DNA of 64,000 bases from NCBI GenBank assembly GCA_016508695.1, contig VNKQ01000004.1:1860001-1924000 (forward strand), read 5' to 3'. The notes under the pieces were generated by a model. That model made no database searches. It saw only the letters and a program-made list of their open reading frames with translations, and was not told the origin of the DNA. Both the position numbers and the translations under genes were made by a program. Below are positions 21,227 through 32,986 of this stretch, piece by piece. The stretch's first letter is position 1. Each line of letters begins with the position of its first letter. This DNA comes from Hyphodiscus hymeniophilus. Taxonomy: Eukaryota > Ascomycota > Leotiomycetes > Helotiales > Hyphodiscaceae.

Positions 21227-21544
21227 TTTGAAGCTGGATATGATGGATGTAATGGATGGGCAGGTGATGCTGTAAATAAGTTTGCAGGTTGTCGTTGGGT
21301 TCTGTTCAAGCCCTGGAATGTGCTTGTGATGCTGGATGAGTTCAATGCCGAGGTATGGACAAAGTTCCAAGCGTTGATACGGTCACGTGCATCGCGATGC
21401 TTTCGAGTCAATCACGTCACGTTATTCTCCTTAGGTTTGTTGATCTTCTTGAGTTGCTATAGATGTAGTCAGACAACTCTGGCGAATACCGATCTAAAAT
21501 TCGGTCACAAACACAGCTACGCATATTTCAACCACGATCACAAT
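21227..21544. promoter_or_regulatory. Compact divergent promoter between PEX11 and the Fpg glycosylase gene
   Basis: Only 318 bp separate the two start codons, so core promoters and 5' leaders of both genes must be packed here. It includes TCACGTGCATCGCG near 21383 and AATCACGTCACG near 21409, which contain CACGTG and CACGTCA cores of the kind bound by bHLH and bZIP factors. Function is inferred from position and motif only. Confidence 0.45.
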
Positions 21545-23093
21545 ATGCCTGAAATAGCAGAAGGTTGCACAGGAGCCTTCAGCTCTTTGGAAGATTGCTG
21601 ACATCTGTATTAGTCGCGCGTATTGTACACTACCTTCGCAGAAGTCTTGTAGGAAAGACGCTTTCCGTCGTCAAGGCCCAGGATGACGCCAACGTATTCG
21701 GAAAAGTTGGGACAAGCGGTGCTGAGTTCCAAGCATCTTTGACAGGCAAGAAAGTTGTGGACGCCGGCCAACAAGGGAAATACTTCTGGTAAATGCCATC
21801 AGGGTTTCGGTATCTATGTTCTGTGGAGCTAATATTATTTCTACTCAGGCTGATAATGTCGTCTCCCCCACACCCAGTCTTTCACTTCGGGATGACAGGT
21901 ATGGATAAACTCCCAGCCTTTGGATCACATGCTAAAATGTGCAGGCTGGTTCTACATTCGCGGAGAACCAGCAATGCATTACCGTCCGAAGAAGGACGAT
22001 GAAGAATGGCCTCCTAAATACTGGAAATTCTCATTGGAGACAAAGGAAGAGCCAAAGGTCGAGGCCGCTTTCACAGATGCAAGAAGATTCGCCCGGATTC
22101 GCTTGGTCGATTGTGCTGCTGAAGACATTCGAAATACAACCCCTCTACAGGAAAATGGTCCCGATCCAGTTATCGACAAGCACCTTTTAACGGAAGATTG
22201 GTTGGAGAAGAAGATGTTGAGTAAGCATGTTCCGGTGAAGGCTTTGCTTCTGGATCAAGCAAATATCAGCGGAATCGGAAACTGGGTTGGGTGAGTGGAA
22301 TCTCGGAGCCTTTGTTTCCCGCCTTACGTTGCCTAACTTTACCAAGCGACGAGGTTCTTTATCATGCCAAGTTCCATCCGGAGCAATATTCGGATACTTT
22401 TGGTACGGCGCAGATCAAGCAGTTGCATGCATCCATCATGCACGTTTGCGATACAGCAGTAGATGCCTTGGCCGACTCGAGCAAGTTCCCGGAGGAGTGG
22501 TTGTTCAAGCATCGGTGGAGCAAGGGAAAGAAAGATGCTCCGACTAGTCTGCCAACCGGAGAGAAGATTACGTTCCTCACCGTGGGTGGGTCCCCCGATT
22601 TCTTGAAGCATTTCCTCCTACTTGGGAAACATCGCGAGGTTTCTACTTGTTGGGAATCTCGAAAGCGAACCCTCATTCCAATTGTCAACGTTGCCTCAAT
22701 AAGCTTGCTAACTCTTAGAACTTGACAGGTGGTCGGACGAGTTGTATAGTGCCAAGCGTGCAGAAAAAGACTGGGGCCGTTGCCGGTGATTTGAAGACCG
22801 AGAAGAACAATGATTCGGAGACGAAGAAGCCCTCAAAAAAGAGAAAGGCGTCAGAGGATGAGGCTGAGGACGTTGTAGTCGACTCCAAGGTCAAAGGCAA
22901 CAGTCGACGTAAGAAGCCCGAGAGGGCTGCTGTAGTGAAGGCTGAGGACAGTGAGGAGGAAGACTTGCCTAAAGAAACAGCAAAGAAACGCAAGGATGTC
23001 CCGAGAGGGAAGAACGTCAACAGCAGCAAGTCGGCGGAAGTCGATCCAAAGAAGATCGCAGTCAGACGTCGTTCTGGTCGTGTCTCGAAATAA
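21545..23093 (+). CDS. Formamidopyrimidine-DNA glycosylase (Fpg/MutM-like), zinc-fingerless fungal type
   Basis: Six exons, 21545-21563, 21614-21788, 21849-21898, 21945-22290, 22347-22585 and 22729-23093, encode 397 aa. The mature N-terminus Pro-Glu (MPEIAEVARIVHYLRR) is the Fpg catalytic pair: Pro2 is the Schiff-base nucleophile and Glu3 assists ring opening. GQQGKYFW (about 55-63) provides the DNA-contacting lysine. The GMTGWFYIRG block, the HhH/H2TH region ALLLDQANISGIGNWVGDEVLYHAKFHPEQ, and EKITFLTVGGRTSCIVPSVQKKTG are all present. The last block replaces the bacterial zinc finger, as in plant and fungal MMH proteins. A long Lys/Glu-rich basic tail (from about 285) probably gives nuclear targeting and DNA affinity. 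It excises oxidised purines (8-oxoG, FapyG). Intron 1 starts GTTGCA, a weak donor, so the first junction is the least certain. Confidence 0.9.
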
Positions 23094-24203
23094 GACCGCG
23101 ACTTGTTGGTTCAACTCTGTAATGTACGGCGGTGCTACACCACAGATGAGATGCACTCTCGCAAAAGTTTCTGCTTTATCAGGGTTATGGCCAGCCCAGG
23201 CGGGACGGGGCTTCTTGGAAAGCCGCGTGGAGTACTTGATCACTTTCTCGTAACCAACTAATGGTATGGTTGGGAGTTGTTTTAATCTTACAAGTTACAA
23301 CGAAGTGAGTGGGGCTCTGAAGGGGTCCAAATGGTTTACAACTTTTGTAGCAAAGAGTGTCCCGCAATCCTCATTATCAAATTATCAATGCGATATAAAT
23401 GTCCACTTCTGTCTTACCTTTCAATGCACGAGCATGTTCGGATTGTTTTCAGACCCGGTTCCTCCTGATCGGAAGCTCTTTTGTTTCATATCTGCTGCAT
23501 ACTCGGTGGGAAACAATTTACTGTGATCTTCAGTTGCGAAGGAGCAAGGACATGTACCTTACTTTACCGCAGAGTAGTACAGCCTCAACTTAAACATTCA
23601 TACTTCGGATTCAAAGCGATGGGTTCGGAGTAATGACTGTATTGGGACCATATACCGCGCGTGGAGCCAATCCATGAGGCCGGCACGCTTGACTCGTGTT
23701 AAGCCAAGCAATCCACTCCCTCGACTCGTTTCCAAGGAGTCGTTCGGTTCGGATGGTTGTTGGATCCGTTCTGTCCCCATTATTTCATTTCATTGCACCC
23801 ACATTGCCACAAAGATGGGACTTGACGGGGGCCTCATTACCTCCCTAACTCCGTAGCCTCCTTGACCCCTTTGAGTGGTTCGTTAGATTCCGGCTCCAAT
23901 GTTTCGAGAAAGCCCCGTGCCGGAAGCTCGCATTCGTGTTCGTTCTGCCCAAGCAACGACTGGTCAACAAGGACAGCGAAGGACTTGCTGTGCCTCCTAT
24001 GTTGTTAATTAACGTGGGTACTCCTCGCTCGATGCGTCGATTGGCAGCCTGAGGTACATACAACACACACAACTGCCCCGATCCCGTTCCCGTTTCCTCT
24101 CCCCTTAAGGTCTCGCCTTCCCCCGCCACGGAATTTGCCAGCGAACTGTCCAACTTTCTGCATCTGGACCACCAACCACCAACAGCGCGCAAGGCTGAAC
24201 TCG
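23094..24203. other. Upstream region of the ABC transporter gene
   Basis: The 1110 bp precede the PDR transporter start and probably hold its promoter and leader. A CT-rich tract lies at about 24055-24125. Small ORFs here are not convincing. Confidence 0.4.
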
Positions 24204-27200
24204 ATGGCTTCTGCTCCCGCTGCAGCTCCATGGGGAGCTCTGCCCCAAGCAGCGCATCTTGCTGGCGACGTCGAAGACAAGATCGATGCATTGGTGCACG
24301 ACGATGAGAAGGCCGGCGAGCATCACCGGTACACCAGCGAACACACGTACCCCAGCTCCGGGACCCAATCGCTGGAAGAGAAGGACATCATCCACGACCT
24401 CGCTCGAGCCTTCACGCAAACCTCAATCAAGCACGCTGATGGCAATTACATCAATCCCTTCGAAGGCTCCGACGATCCTTTGCTCGATCCCTCGTCCGGC
24501 AAATTCAGTGCGCGAGCATGGACGAAGAATCTGGTGGGCATACAGTCGAGAGACCCAGAACGCTACCCGGGAAGAACTGCTGGAATCGCATATAAGGGCT
24601 TGAGCGCCCATGGTTTTGGCCAGCCGACCGATTATCAAAAGACTTTTGGTAATTATCCTCTGGAGATTGCCGGTCTCTTCAAGCAATGCATCGGACGATC
24701 GCAAAAGACGAAGATCCAGATCTTGAGAGACTTTGATGGGTTGGTCAAGTCGGGAGAAATGCTCGTGGTTCTCGGGCGACCAGGTTCGGGTTGTTCGACC
24801 CTCTTGAAGACAATCAGTGGTGAAATAGACGGTTTCTTCGTGTCGAAGGAAAGCTACATCAACTACCAAGGAAGTAAGTGTGATCAGAGCCGATTCATGC
24901 TCAGCCCTAGGCCAGCATTCTCCTGAGTCATTTTTGTTTGATGGAAGTCAACACCTAGAGTCGAGCAGTCTCAGTCTCACAGCATCCCTCTTAATCCCAA
25001 TCCCAAACTCGATTGGCTTTATTTTACTAGTACTGATTCTGTATCTAAGTTCCCATGAAAACGATGCACAAGGATTTCCGCGGCGAATGCATATACCAGG
25101 CAGAAGTCGATGTGCATTTCCCCCAATTGACTGTGGGTCAGACATTGGACTTTGCTGCGCGAGCTAGAGCACCCCGCAATCGGATCCCAGGAATCTCGAG
25201 AGATCGCTACGCCGAACACATGCGAGATGTTATAATGGCGACATTTGGACTCTCCCATACCATCAATACAAAAGTCGGAAACGATTTTATCCGTGGAGTC
25301 AGTGGCGGCGAGCGTAAGCGTGTCAGTATCGCTGAAGCGTAAGTGCCTTTTTTACCACATCAGAAAGCTGAGCATACTATCGTGCTCGTTCAATATACTC
25401 TCCCGACTGACGAAGGATACACATGGATACTCAAAAATCCCAAGTTTGTATCGTCCCATAAGGTTGTTCTGGTCACACGTGCCCGTCTGTGGATATTATG
25501 TCTTTCGTCACTGGAACGTATTGAGCGGTGACTGTCGTGTTGCCTTGGTTTTCTTGCCCTACGTCCTTACGCTACCATTGGATGCTGGCTGATCTTGATT
25601 ATTAGAACCCTTGGTCAGAGTCCGTTGCAATGCTGGGACAATAGTACCAGAGGTCTCGATTCTGCAACCGCTCTCGAGTTTGTCAAGAACCTGCGCCTAT
25701 CCACGGAAATGACCGGATCAACTGCAGTCGTTGCAATTTACCAGGCATCTCAGTCTATCTATGATGTAAGCTCAAGTCCGCAAGTCCCATTGTCACCCAC
25801 TAAATACTGGACGCAGATATTTGACAAAGTTGCCGTTTTGTACGAAGGAAGGCAAATCTATTTCGGAAACATCCACGCAGCTAAGGTGTTCTTTGTCAAC
25901 ATGGGATTCGAATGTCCCTTAAGACAAACCACTGCAGATTATCTTACATCATTAACAAGCCCTGCTGAGCGTATTGTACGAAAAGGATTCGAAGGCAAAA
26001 CTCCTTTCACCCCCGACGAATTTGCAGCAGTCTGGCAAAAGAGTGAGGACCGCGCTCAACTCTTGAGAGAAATCGATCAGTTCGACCGAGAATTTCCTCT
26101 GGGGGGAGAAGCCCTGGAGAAGTTTAAGGTTTCTCGTCACGGTATGTCAAGCTCTATATGCTTGTGAAGTTTTGAGACAATGCTAATCCTCTTCCTAGCC
26201 ACACAAGCCAAGACACAACGCCTCAAATCACCATATACTCTCTCCGTTCCGATGCAAGTCGAACTCTGCATGAAGCGTGGATATCAACGGTTACTTGGTG
26301 ACATGACTCTGTTCCTTACCGGTATCTTTGGTCAAGTTATGGTAAGTCAACTCCAGAGTTCTCTCCGGAACTTCATATTCTGCTCCTGACTGAGCTTGTC
26401 CGTCAAATATGCTCACCTTTTGATTTTCCACAGATGGCTTTGATCATTGGCAGTGTCTTTTTTAATCTCGACAATACCACTAACTCCCTTTACAGCAAGG
26501 GAGCTCTTCTGTTCTTTGCTATTTTGATATCTGCTTTCCAAAGTGCCTTGGTGGTATGATCTAAAATCCCTCGTAGCGTTTCATCACAATCTGACACTAC
26601 ATAGATCTTGACCCTGTACGCCCAACGACCAATTGTGGAAAAGCATTCCAAATACGCCTTCTATCACCCCTTCGCTGAAGCAATCGCGTCCATTATTTGC
26701 GACCTTCCTAATCAAATCGGAACTACCATTGTCTTCGATTTGACGCTTTACTTCATGACAAATCTTCGAAGAACTCCGGGACATTTTTTCGTGTTCTTCT
26801 TATTCACATTCGCCTGTACTTTGGCTATGTCCATGTGGTTCCGATGTATCGCATCGCTTTCGAGGACAATATCACAGGCTCTGGCGCCGGCCGCAATTTT
26901 CATCCTCGCTCTGATCATTTACACCGGCTTTGCAATTCCAACGCGATATATGCATCCTTGGTTCAGATGGCTGAACTGGATTGACCCCGTGGCTTATGCT
27001 TTCGAAGCGTTGATGATTAACGAGTTTTCTGGCCGAACTATAGACTGCTCTCTCTTCATACCTTCTGGAGACTTTAGCTCTGTCGGTGGCATCGATTACA
27101 ACAACGTCTCTCCCGCCGAGAAGATCTGTTCAACCACTGGAGCCGCCGCTGGCGCAAACTTCGTTGACGGAGATACGTATCTGGCCGTCAACTTCCAGTA

Positions 27201-29756
27201 CTATTCTTCCCACCTCTGGAGAAATTTTGGAATTGTTATTGCCCTTGGAATTTTTGCCTTGACTGTCTACCTTGCAGCTACAGAGTTCATTTCTGCTAAG
27301 AAATCTAAGGGCGAAGTTTTGCTGTTTCCCCGCGGTGCTATTCCATTTAAGGGTCCAAAAGCCGACGAAGAGTCGAACGTCGAAGATCGTGTCACCGCAG
27401 AAGTCGTTCTTACCAGGACTAAGACCGTTCCCGATGCCCCTGTCAGCATTCAAAAGCAGACTGCTGTATTCCATTGGGACGGCGTAAATTATGACATTAA
27501 GATCAAAGGCGAGCCCAGGAGACTGTTGGACGATGTTGATGGGTGGGTCAAGCCAGGCACTCTGACAGCTTTGATGGTAAGTTTCTACCGGTAATATTGT
27601 CGACGCAGATCCTGACGATGTTTTTGATAGGGTGTTTCTGGTGCCGGCAAGACCACTCTTTTGGATGTTCTCGCAAGTCGTACCACTATGGGTGTAGTGA
27701 CAGGTGAAATGCTGGTAGATGGCCGAGAGCGAAACGCAGGTTTCCAAAGAAAGACGGGATATGTTCAGCAACAAGATCTTCATTTAGCCACTTCTACCGT
27801 CAGAGAGGCTTTGACATTTAGTGCTCTCTTGCGACAACCTAAATTAACCCCTAACAAGGAGAAAATCGCCTATGTTGATGAAGTTATTAAGGTGTTGGAA
27901 ATGGAGACTTATGCTGATGCTGTGGTTGGTGTACCTGGTGAAGGTAAATATTTCGAATCGCTCATGAATGAGAGTCTAACGTAAAGTAGGACTCAACGTC
28001 GAACAACGGAAACGTCTCACCATTGGTGTCGAAATGGCGGCAAAGCCAGCGCTGCTGCTATTCTTGGATGAACCTACCTCCGGTCTTGACAGTCAAACAG
28101 CATGGTCCATCTGTGCTCTTCTCAGGAAGCTTGCAGATAATGGCCAGGCTATTCTCTGCACCATTCATCAACCTTCCGCTATTCTCTTTCAGGAGTTCGA
28201 CAGGCTTCTCTTCTTGGCTAAAGGCGGAAGGACCGTTTACTTCGGCGAGGTTGGAGAACATTCGAAGATCCTGACCCAATATTTTGAGCGTAACGGTGCT
28301 AGACCATGTGGCCCTGACGAAAAGTAAGTTTTTTCTGAGTTATTTATTACCCTTCCGCTTTTCCCAAAGAACTGCGAGACAAGATCGAACCCTCAGGTCA
28401 CGTCTCCAGCGAGCAAGTAGACCTTCCTCGATCTTCTCCAAAGCCTTCCAGAAGAAATAGCACTAACGCCGAATTCCACTCCAGTCCTGCCGAATGGATG
28501 TTAGAAGTTATCGGTGCCTCCCCGGGATCGTCAACTGAAATCGACTGGCCCGTAACATGGAATAGTTCTGAGGAACGGCGGGTTGTGAAAGCGACTCTTG
28601 CAGATTTGAAGGCGACCTTATCCCAGAAGGAAGTTGAGGAAGATCCAACAGCTCTCGATCAATTTGCTGCTCCTTTCAAGCAACAGCTATGGTCTGTCCT
28701 CGGCCGAGTCTTCCAGCAATATTGGCGAACACCTTCGTACCTGTATTCCAAGACTGCCCTTTGCGTCTGCTCTGGTCTTTTCATCGGTTTCTCGTTCTGG
28801 AGAGCTGGTACATCTCTTCAGGGCATGCAAAACCAGCTCTTCTCTATTTTCATGCTTCTCAGTAAGTTCCCGTTGGCGAAGTTCTGTCAAGAGTTTACTT
28901 TCACTTATACCTCGCCTCCTCATCTGCCGAGCTACGGCTAACCGTCTTCACAGCCATCTTCGGACAAATCGTCCAGCAGATTATGCCCCACTTTGTCACT
29001 CAACGATCACTCTACGAAGTCCGAGAAAGACCATCCAAGGCCTACTCCTGGAAAGTCTTCATTCTCTCCAACATCCTCGTTGAAATCCCTTGGAACACCT
29101 TAATGGCAGCTCTAATATTCTTCTGCTGGTACTACCCCATCGGCCTCTACCGTAATGCCGAACCCACACACGCGGTCGCCGAACGCGGCGGTCTCATGTT
29201 CCTTTTTGTTTGGGCCTTCCTTATGTTCACCTCAACCTTTGCTCATCTCGTAATCGCCGGGATGGACAGTGCCGAGAACGCCAGCAACATCGCCAATCTG
29301 ATGTTCTCCCTGTGCCTCATCTTCTGTGGTGTCTTAGCTTCCCCTCAAACCCTCCCCGGCTTCTGGATTTTCATGTACCGCGTCTCGCCCTTCACCTATC
29401 TCGTATCTGGAGTCATGTCTACGGGATTAGCCAACGCGAAGGTCGTCTGCGCGAACATCGAATACCTGCATTTCGATCCTCTTCCTGGACAAAATTGTGG
29501 AACCTATATGCAGCGTTACATCGATGTAGCTGGTGGTTATCTCACGGACAACAACGCAACAAGCGACTGCTCCTTCTGCTCTCTGTCTGACACCAATCAG
29601 TTCTTGAAGACGGTCAGCGCAGTTTACAGCGAGCGTTGGCGCAACTTCGGATTGCTGTTCGTGTACATTGCGTTCAACATCGCCGGAGCTGTCTTCTTCT
29701 ATTGGCTGATTCGGGTGCCGAAGAACCCGGGGAAGAAGAAGGATAAAAAGGAGTAG
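24204..29756 (+). CDS. PDR-type (ABCG) ABC multidrug transporter
   Basis: Eleven exons: 24204-24873, 25050-25338, 25606-25765, 25817-26141, 26199-26341, 26434-26553, 26605-27576, 27631-27943, 27990-28323, 28485-28861, 28954-29756. The product is 1501 aa in (NBD-TMD)x2 order. NBD1 has the PDR-degenerate Walker A GRPGSGCSTLLKT (about 190), signature VSGGERKRVSIAEA (about 307) and degenerate Walker B LQCWDNSTRGLDS (about 328). NBD2 has canonical Walker A GVSGAGKTTLLD (about 894), the degenerate LNVEQRKRLTIG signature and LLFLDEPTSGLDS. This asymmetry is typical of Cdr1/Pdr5. TMD1 lies about 500-770 and TMD2 about 1170-1490, with a Cys-rich last extracellular loop. It should export hydrophobic drugs, fungicides or metabolites across the plasma membrane. 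The 5' frame opens upstream only to a TTG, so the ATG at 24204 is the start. Confidence 0.93.
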
Positions 29757-30089
29757 ATGCAATGTTTTGAAACGGAGGGAGTTGTTGCTACTGCTTGTGA
29801 GCAGCTGGGCGAGGATCCACCTTCGTTGTTAATTTCGAGGCTTATTTTTGTAATAGTAGTAGTGCACATAGACTTGGGATCCCCATTCTCTTTTGTATTT
29901 AGATGGAAAGGACGTGGAGAGAGAGAGAGATATGTCAGTGGCTGAGCCAGGCTACGATCTTTGCTAGAGAAGACGTATAATTCCAAAGACAGGAAAAGTT
30001 TCACTCCATCATAAATCAATTGAAGGGCTGTGTCAGTGCGTTGTATAAATTTGAAGGTGGTTGTATACTCGGGCTGCTTCACAAAAGCA
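29757..30089. other. Convergent 3' region
   Basis: The 333 bp between the convergent ABC transporter and beta-mannosidase genes hold both 3' UTRs. A short GAGAGAGAGA run occurs near 29917. Confidence 0.5.
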
Positions 30090-32986
30090 TCACGGGAGGG
30101 TATTGTTCCATAAGCTCCCGATCGTGACGCCTTTAACCCACTTGCCGCCACTCTCGTCGCTCTTAAGCGTGAATCCGATCTCCCTCGGTCCATCGCTCGG
30201 CACGAGCCAGAAACCATTCTCCTCGAAGTTCCCCAGCGTCCCAGCCGGAATGTCGAGCCAGACCCATGCCGCCACTCCCGAGGTAGCCTCCACGGTGAAG
30301 TTCCCGGACTCCTCGGAGTACGAGAGCGTGAGCCCCGGATCGACAAGCGAGGCCTCGCCGAGGAGCAGGTCGTGGAAGTAGTACTCGTGCTTGAAGACCC
30401 TGGTCTCGTCCGTATTCGGAAGAGCGCCCGCTGCGGTGATGTTCATCTTCATCACCGCATGCCTCAGATCAAAGGGGAGCGTCGAGGTGCTGCCCGCGAA
30501 GACCTGCGTCGTGTTCAGAGCGCCGACCGTGAAGTCCACGGTCGAGGGAGGAGCGAGCAGGCTGCCGTCGTAGCCGTACCACGCGAAGGTCGCCGATCCC
30601 GAGGCGGGAGTCCAGAGGTCGGACGTCACGTATGCCGTGAGGTCGCCCGTCGTGTAGTTCCAGTAGCTGGCGATGATCACGGGCTGATAGATGTCCTTGG
30701 CGATGTAGTGGAGGACTTTCCAGCGCCCGTCATACTCGATCCCCGCCCAGGTCGGCGCTTGCCATATGTCTTCAAGCTGCCAATAGAGAGATCCCAGCTG
30801 GCGTTCGGGTAGGCCAGAGCCGCGACGATAGTAGGTTATTTGACTTCGGTAAAAGTCCGCCTGGAAGATCTGCGTGGTATGACACCACGCAGAGAAGTTT
30901 GCGATTGAATCGCTGTGATACGGGGTCGGATAGTACATCTCCGCGGCGATGGTCATTTCACCCATGCCTTTGCTTGAGTTTGCAAAATTGTCAGTGAAAG
31001 GCCCACCAGCAGGGTAATGGTGATTTCGTAGCTGGATTACCGAGCTGTTGAAGTGGAGATCCTCTGGAGAAACAGCTTGCTGCCATGTTTGAAGACTTGG
31101 CATCGAGTGGAAGCCGAATTCGTTCGCGAATCGACCGACTGGATAGCTGGAGAGATTGAATGCAACAGTGGAATCATAATCGTAGTGATCTGTATCTCCG
31201 TATATTGAGCCTGGTGTCTCGTTGTTGTATCTCTCAATAATTGGAACCGGTAAAGAGAAGTTCAGCTCCAGATATCCATTGGTCGTACTGCTAGGGATGT
31301 AAGAAATCGATTTCGTGTTTCCAAAAACCGCAGGCACCAGAACATCAAGGAACAACTTTTCGTATTCGTTCACCCAGCGAGTATTGTTCGGATCCGCTGC
31401 TTCCGCCTCCGGGAGCTCGAGGTTCTCCAATTCGTTACCACCAGCCCACAGGGCAAGAGATGGATGATGGTTGACCCTCCGGACATTGTAGTCAGCCTCT
31501 TCTCGAACATTGTCCAGGAAATCCTGGCCCACGGGATATAGAGCATCTCCGAACTCGAACTCACTCCACAACAGGACACCCATTTCGTCTGCTATGTCGT
31601 AGATAAAATCGGGCGTGTAAGCTCCACTGGCCCAGACTCGAAGCATATTCTGGTTGCCATCCACGACAGACTGGAATAATTGCTCCATCCTTTCCTGAGT
31701 TACTCTTGGCCAGAATGCATCGGGTGGAATGAAGTTGGAACCTTTGGCGTAGAACTCGTGGCCATTGATTTCAAAATGCCAATTATTTCCGGGTGCTATG
31801 CCTTGAGCAAGCTGGCTGGCTGAGATGGGGGTCATGTTGAGAACGATGGTTCTGAAGCCACTTCTTTTTGTCACTGAAGCCAAGGTCTTGCTTCCGTCGA
31901 CCACACTGATCTTGAAGTAATACAGATTTTGGGGTCCGAGTCCTTTTGGCCACCACAGTTGACACGCTTCTCCATCGATGGCGACACTTCCAGTGATCGT
32001 CGATCCCGAGGTGGTGATATTTCCCAGCGACCCGTCAGCGACAGTCGAATTATTGATGTCCAGTATCTCAATTTTAAGCTCTGCACTGCTCGGAATGTTG
32101 CCGATAACGTCCAGACTAGCATTTAGCACCCATGATGCACTTTGATCAGGTGGAAGATTGTTCAACTGCCCTTCTCTGTAGATATCCAGGAGAGTGTTCC
32201 TGACATAGATCTCAGAATCAGCAAGCTGAATAACATAAGCTGGTTGCCAGATTCCTGCTGGAGCAAAAGCTGGTCCCCAATCCCACCCAAAATCACTCTG
32301 TTCTTTTCTGATGAACTGACGATTGGGGAACTCAAAAAGCCCTTCAACGCCATCATTCGGCCAGGTCTCCTGACCGGGCTCGCTTGCAATTGCTGCGCTG
32401 ATGTTGACGGCAGATCCAAAGTTGATGCTCAATGTTGGGTCAGAAGAGCACGTGCTTAGAATACTGGATATCTCGAAGTAGTATTGGCGGAATTGATTGT
32501 TGGTTGAAGCCACATGCTGCCCACAAACTTCTATAGATGTGAATGTGTCCAGTCCGTTGAACAGCAGCCATGTCGATGCTTCACTCGAGCTATCTCTGAT
32601 CTTATTAGTTGACAGTCAAAGCTGCAGCAGACACCACCAGCACCGCAGAAAACACGGCCCTCAGAACTTGGGTGACAAGACGTGACAAGACCAGGGAGCA
32701 CTCACAGGCCATGCAAGGGCGCCTCATAAGTCCAATTCTCATAAGTAACCCATCTAAGCTCGAAATCGCCCAGCCCAAAATATGGATCTGGAATGATGCC
32801 CTCTCGATACAGATCCAGATGTACCTGACTGGGCACCGATCCAGGCACCGAGATATTATACACAGGATTTGAGACTGTCCATTTTGCGGTACTCAAATCA
32901 ACGATGTTTTGGGCAGTTGCTGCGGTCGCTGCCGTGCCCAGAATCGTCAGAACGGAAGTCTGATAGTGGGGGAAGAACTTCATCAC
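30090..32986 (-). CDS. Secreted beta-mannosidase, glycoside hydrolase family 2
   Basis: Minus-strand exons 32986-32706 and 32595-30090 encode 928 aa. The 110-nt intron has a CAACTAATAAG branch region 11 nt before its CAG. The N-terminus (MMKFFPHYQTSVLTILGTAATAATAQ) is a signal peptide. GH2 domains follow: a sugar-binding jelly roll (with QSDFGWDWGPAF), an Ig-like domain, and the TIM barrel from about 315. The acid/base Glu is in LWAGGNELENLE and the nucleophile Glu is probably in GRFANEFGFHSMP. EDIWQAPTWAGIEYDGRWK is the family-typical active-site block. Many N-glycosylation sequons fit secretion. It removes terminal non-reducing beta-mannose from mannan oligosaccharides. Length matches Aspergillus MndA (about 930 aa). 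The C-terminal quarter is encoded by distinctly more GC-rich DNA than the rest. Confidence 0.93.

Noticed and set aside
24135..24203. Upstream extension of the ABC transporter
   Set aside because: The extended frame begins with TTG and its sequence does not resemble PDR N-termini; the ATG at 24204 is preferred.
8030..29756. Secondary-metabolite cluster formed by the acyl-CoA synthetase, P450-like gene and ABC transporter
   Set aside because: Housekeeping genes (Bye1-like, PEX11, Fpg) lie between them, and there is no PKS, NRPS, terpene or DMAT backbone gene or pathway regulator.
30372..30812. Plus-strand ORF of 146 aa
   Set aside because: It lies antisense to the GC-rich end of the beta-mannosidase gene and exists because GC-rich DNA has few stops.
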